Part shown: in pieces, positions 61,962-64,000 of the stretch | Layout: each line of letters starts with the position of its first letter | Numbering within the stretch: position 1 is the first letter of the stretch | Source of the DNA: Brevibacterium gallinarum | GTDB taxonomy: Bacteria > Actinomycetota > Actinomycetes > Actinomycetales > Brevibacteriaceae | Reading direction: 5' to 3' | Assembly (NCBI RefSeq): GCF_014836885.1 | Contig: NZ_JACSPY010000002.1 | Location: 372,001-436,000, forward strand | DNA length: 64,000 nucleotides | Program-made: the position numbers and the translations under genes | Notes under the pieces: generated by a model | Databases searched by the model: none | What the model was told of the DNA's origin: nothing | What the model saw: the letters and a program-made list of their open reading frames with translations, nothing else

Positions 61962-62029
61962 GAGAAAGTTAGTAAAGCTATTCATGGTTTCTGCTCGAAA
62001 AACCATGAACAACTTTACTAACTTTTCTC
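61962..62029. repeat. palindromic element B, 5' side of the methyltransferase gene
   Basis: Arms 61962-61990 and 62000-62029 are about 29 bp long with two mismatches and one extra base, loop 9 nt. The core of each arm (AAAGTTAGTAAAG, ending TTCAT) matches element A. It lies 58 bases upstream of the methyltransferase start, in the 230-bp gap before the transporter genes; that gap also has a GGCCCAGCCACC-type short repeat at about 62075-62125. Confidence 0.75.
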
Positions 62030-62133
62030 ACGGCACTGAGCCGCGGCCAGTTTCAGGGCCATCGGCAGCTCCAGCCACCCTCGGCCCAGCCACCCAGGGC
62101 CCAGTCACCCGCGGCCCAGCCCAGCGACCGTCC

Positions 62134-62958
62134 TCAGCCCCGCTTGTCCTCCGGGATCCGCGCGGCGTCAGCGACCTCGCCGAACCATTCGTCGACGAGC
62201 TCGTCGTACGACCCGTCCTCGTACATCTCGCCGAGCATCGTGTTGAACTCCTCGGCCAGCTTGTCATTGCCCTTGACGACCGCGGCACCGAGCTGCTCGT
62301 TGGTGTCGTAGCTTTCGACGAGCTCCAGGTTGTCATCAGTCTGCACGGCGGAGTAGATCATCGACACGTTCGAGACCATCGCATTGACCTGCCCGGAGCT
62401 GATCGCCTGGATCATGATCGTGTTGTCCTCGAACTGCACGGTCTCCGCGCCCTGCTCCTGGGCGTACTTCTCACCGGTCGTCGCCTGTTTCACGCCGACT
62501 TCCTTGCCCTTGAGCTCGGCAATCGATGTGATGCCGGAGTCCTTGCGCACCATGAGCGCGAGGTTGTCGAGCAGGTAGGCGTCGGTGAAGTCCATCTTCG
62601 TCGCCCGGTCATCGGTGATCGTCATGCCCGCCAGCGAGATGTCGCACTGCTGCGTGTCGAGCACCGAGGCCGACTCGATCGCCTCGAATCCGGTGTCGAC
62701 GAGCTCGTACTCCAGGTCGAGCCGCTCGGCGAGCTTCTTCGCCAGGTCGATGTCGAAGCCGACCGACTCCCCGCCGCGGGTGAACTCGAAGGGCTCATAC
62801 GGCAGCGTCGAGCACATGATGAGCCTGCCTTCCTCGGCCAGCTGGTACTCGTTCCCGCCGTCGGCCGCGCCGGAGCCGCCCCCGCCGCAGGCAGAGAGCA
62901 GCAGGGCACCGGCGGCAGCCAGTGCGGTCAGGGAGGTGAGGTGCCGTGTGCGTGTCAT
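62134..62958 (-). CDS. polar amino-acid ABC transporter substrate-binding lipoprotein
   Basis: 274 residues. Lipoprotein signal with lipobox LLSAC at about 20-24, then a Gly-rich linker and the SBP_bac_3 domain: MCSTLPYEPFEF, GFDIDLAKKLAERL, DISLAGMTITDDRATKMDFTDAYLLDNL and the GKEVGVKQATTGEKYAQE hinge. It binds an amino acid or related ligand outside the membrane. It is 58 bases downstream of the ATPase gene, in the order permease-ATPase-binding protein on the minus strand. Confidence 0.92.
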   Translation of the reverse strand: MTRTRHLTSLTALAAAGALLLSACGGGGSGAADGGNEYQLAEEGRLIMCSTLPYEPFEFTRGGESVGFDIDLAKKLAERLDLEYELVDTGFEAIESASVLDTQQCDISLAGMTITDDRATKMDFTDAYLLDNLALMVRKDSGITSIAELKGKEVGVKQATTGEKYAQEQGAETVQFEDNTIMIQAISSGQVNAMVSNVSMIYSAVQTDDNLELVESYDTNEQLGAAVVKGNDKLAEEFNTMLGEMYEDGSYDELVDEWFGEVADAARIPEDKRG

Positions 62959-63016
62959 GCCGTCTCCTGTGCTGGTGGACTCTGTGTCCCGGGCCCGTTC
63001 CCGAGGCGGTGGTTGC

Positions 63017-63880
63017 CTAGTGCTCGTCGAGTCCGCCGGGGTGCAGGACGCGGGCGAGGAAGGACTTGGTGCGCTCGTGCTGGGGGTTGCCGATCACCTC
63101 GGCGGCGGGTCCCTCCTCGACGACGACCCCGCCGTCCATGAAGACGACCTTGTCGGCGACCTCGCGGGCGAAGTGCATCTCGTGGGTCACGACGATCATC
63201 GTCATGCCCTCATCGGCGAGGTTGCGCATGACGTCGAGGACGTCACCGACCGTCTCGGGGTCGAGCGCGGAGGTCGGTTCATCGAAGAGCATGAGCGAGG
63301 GCTCCATCGACAGGGCACGCGCGATCGCCACGCGCTGCTGCTGACCACCGGAGAGCTGGTCGGGATAGCGGTCGGCCAGGTGGCCGAGGCCGACCTTCTC
63401 CAGGCTCGCCCGTGACACCTCATCGGCTGCCGACTGCGAGCGTCCCAGGACCTTGCGCTGAGCGATCGAGCAGTTCTCGATGGCGGTCATGTGCGGGAAC
63501 AGGTTGAACGCCTGGAACACCATGCCCACGTGCCGGCGCATGACGTCGAGGTCGATGTCCGGGTCGGTGGCGATGAACCCGCCGACGTCGATGAGCCCGG
63601 AGTTCGCGGTCTCCAGCACGTTGATGCAGCGCAGCAGCGTCGACTTGCCCGAACCGCTCGGGCCCACGAGGCAGACGACCTCTCCGGGGGCGACGGTGAG
63701 GCTGATGCCCTTGAGCACCTCGACATCGCCGTAGGACTTGTGCAGGTCGCTGATCGTCACGCCCGAGCGGGCGGCCTGCTCGGCGGTAACGGCAGCGGCG
63801 GCTGCCCGGGCCTTGGAGGCGGAGTGGGATCCGGTGCCGCCTGCCGCGGCATTCGCTTCGTTGTTGAACACAGGTGGCAC
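63017..63880 (-). CDS. polar amino-acid ABC transporter ATP-binding protein (GlnQ/HisP-like)
   Basis: 287 residues from GTG 63880, placed directly after the permease stop. Walker [10 protein letters not shown], signature [15 protein letters not shown], Walker [15 protein letters not shown] and H-loop VVTHEM are intact. About 38 Ala/Ser-rich residues precede the conserved start [18 protein letters not shown], so a shorter start is conceivable. It energises uptake with the flanking permease and binding protein. Confidence 0.92.
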   Translation of the reverse strand: MPPVFNNEANAAAGGTGSHSASKARAAAAAVTAEQAARSGVTISDLHKSYGDVEVLKGISLTVAPGEVVCLVGPSGSGKSTLLRCINVLETANSGLIDVGGFIATDPDIDLDVMRRHVGMVFQAFNLFPHMTAIENCSIAQRKVLGRSQSAADEVSRASLEKVGLGHLADRYPDQLSGGQQQRVAIARALSMEPSLMLFDEPTSALDPETVGDVLDVMRNLADEGMTMIVVTHEMHFAREVADKVVFMDGGVVVEEGPAAEVIGNPQHERTKSFLARVLHPGGLDEH

Positions 63881-64000
63881 CTACTTCTTGATCTTGGCGG
63901 TACGGGACTCGAACCTCCGGGCCAGGATGCCCAGCGGCACGGTGATGACGAGGTAGCAGGCACCGGCGACCACGAGCGGGGTCAGGCCCGCATCGGGTGC
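63881..64000 (-). CDS. polar amino-acid ABC transporter permease, C-terminal end (partial)
   Basis: The last 39 codons read on the minus strand, with the final membrane segment TPLVVAGACYLVITVPLGILARRFE and a basic tail ending TAKIKK and TAG. The LARRFE ending is usual for HisM/GlnP-type permeases. The gene continues beyond the window and is adjacent to the ATPase gene with no spacer. Confidence 0.85.
   Translation of the reverse strand, partial: APDAGLTPLVVAGACYLVITVPLGILARRFESRTAKIKK

Noticed and set aside
62060-62125. Tandem GGCCCAGCCACC-type repeats as a functional array
   Set aside because: Only about three degenerate units in a GC-rich gap; not distinguishable from local compositional bias.

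Overview
The window is a high-GC chromosome segment from an actinobacterium, by eye well above 60% G+C with GC-rich third codon positions. The gene set (DUF3151, DUF3073, a bacterial SCP-orthologue protein, a Zincin_1-type metallopeptidase, BCCT and MHS transporters, a sortase-anchored phosphatase) and many apparently leaderless genes point to Micrococcales. Brevibacterium or a close relative is my best guess, but the sequence read alone does not prove the genus.

Layout. 1-8187 (mostly +): end of a cell-surface polysaccharide ABC exporter, a GT2 glycosyltransferase, a membrane-anchored protein resembling an inactivated GDPD, DUF3151, purA, a convergent MetE-like methyltransferase, and a three-gene TrpXYZ-type ABC importer. 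8189-16609: a pyrimidine-dimer-glycosylase-like protein and an MMPL exporter (-), then oligopeptidase B, a BCCT transporter and a sulfide:quinone-oxidoreductase-like flavoprotein (+). 16695-31219: most purine biosynthesis genes (purL, purQ, purS, purC, purD, all -), interrupted by a Fic protein gene with an unusual repeat-rich promoter, trhO, a patch of small membrane proteins plus a secreted hydrophobic protein, and a complete ISL3-family insertion sequence. 31216-43201: SCP-like protein, phytoene-desaturase-like enzyme, an HTTM pair, a methionine-gamma-lyase-type PLP enzyme divergent from an Lrp regulator, an aldehyde dehydrogenase/EamA pair, purF-purM and DUF3073. 43214-50063: a 5'-truncated OmpA gene, a SRPBCC/TetR pair with a large operator palindrome, a PucR regulator, a relic of an MHS transporter, a ThDP enzyme and an M20 amidase, ending in gene debris beside tRNA genes. 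50182-50525: tRNA-Phe, tRNA-Asp and tRNA-Glu (-). 50725-64000: metallopeptidase, YbaK, YigZ, an LPxTG alkaline phosphatase whose start codon appears mutated, an amidohydrolase/ThDP enzyme/MHS transporter group paralogous to the 46-49 kb group, a DUF819 protein, a methyltransferase gene bracketed by related palindromes, and a polar amino-acid ABC importer that runs off the end.

How the genes work together. Eight de novo purine genes lie here in five separate places (purA; purL; purSQ; purC and purD; purFM), embedded among transport and catabolic genes. Two catabolic groups share the order transporter - ThDP enzyme - (amido)hydrolase; one has lost its transporter to a deletion. Possible accessory or unstable spots are 19.1 kb (Fic promoter), 21.5-24.6 kb (secreted protein, small membrane proteins, IS), 44.1 kb (OmpA truncation), 46.6 kb (MHS deletion), 49.8-50.2 kb (tRNA-linked debris) and 61.1-62.0 kb (palindrome-flanked methyltransferase).

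Coordinates, translations and repeat comparisons were read by eye; family names rest on remembered motifs, not on database searches.
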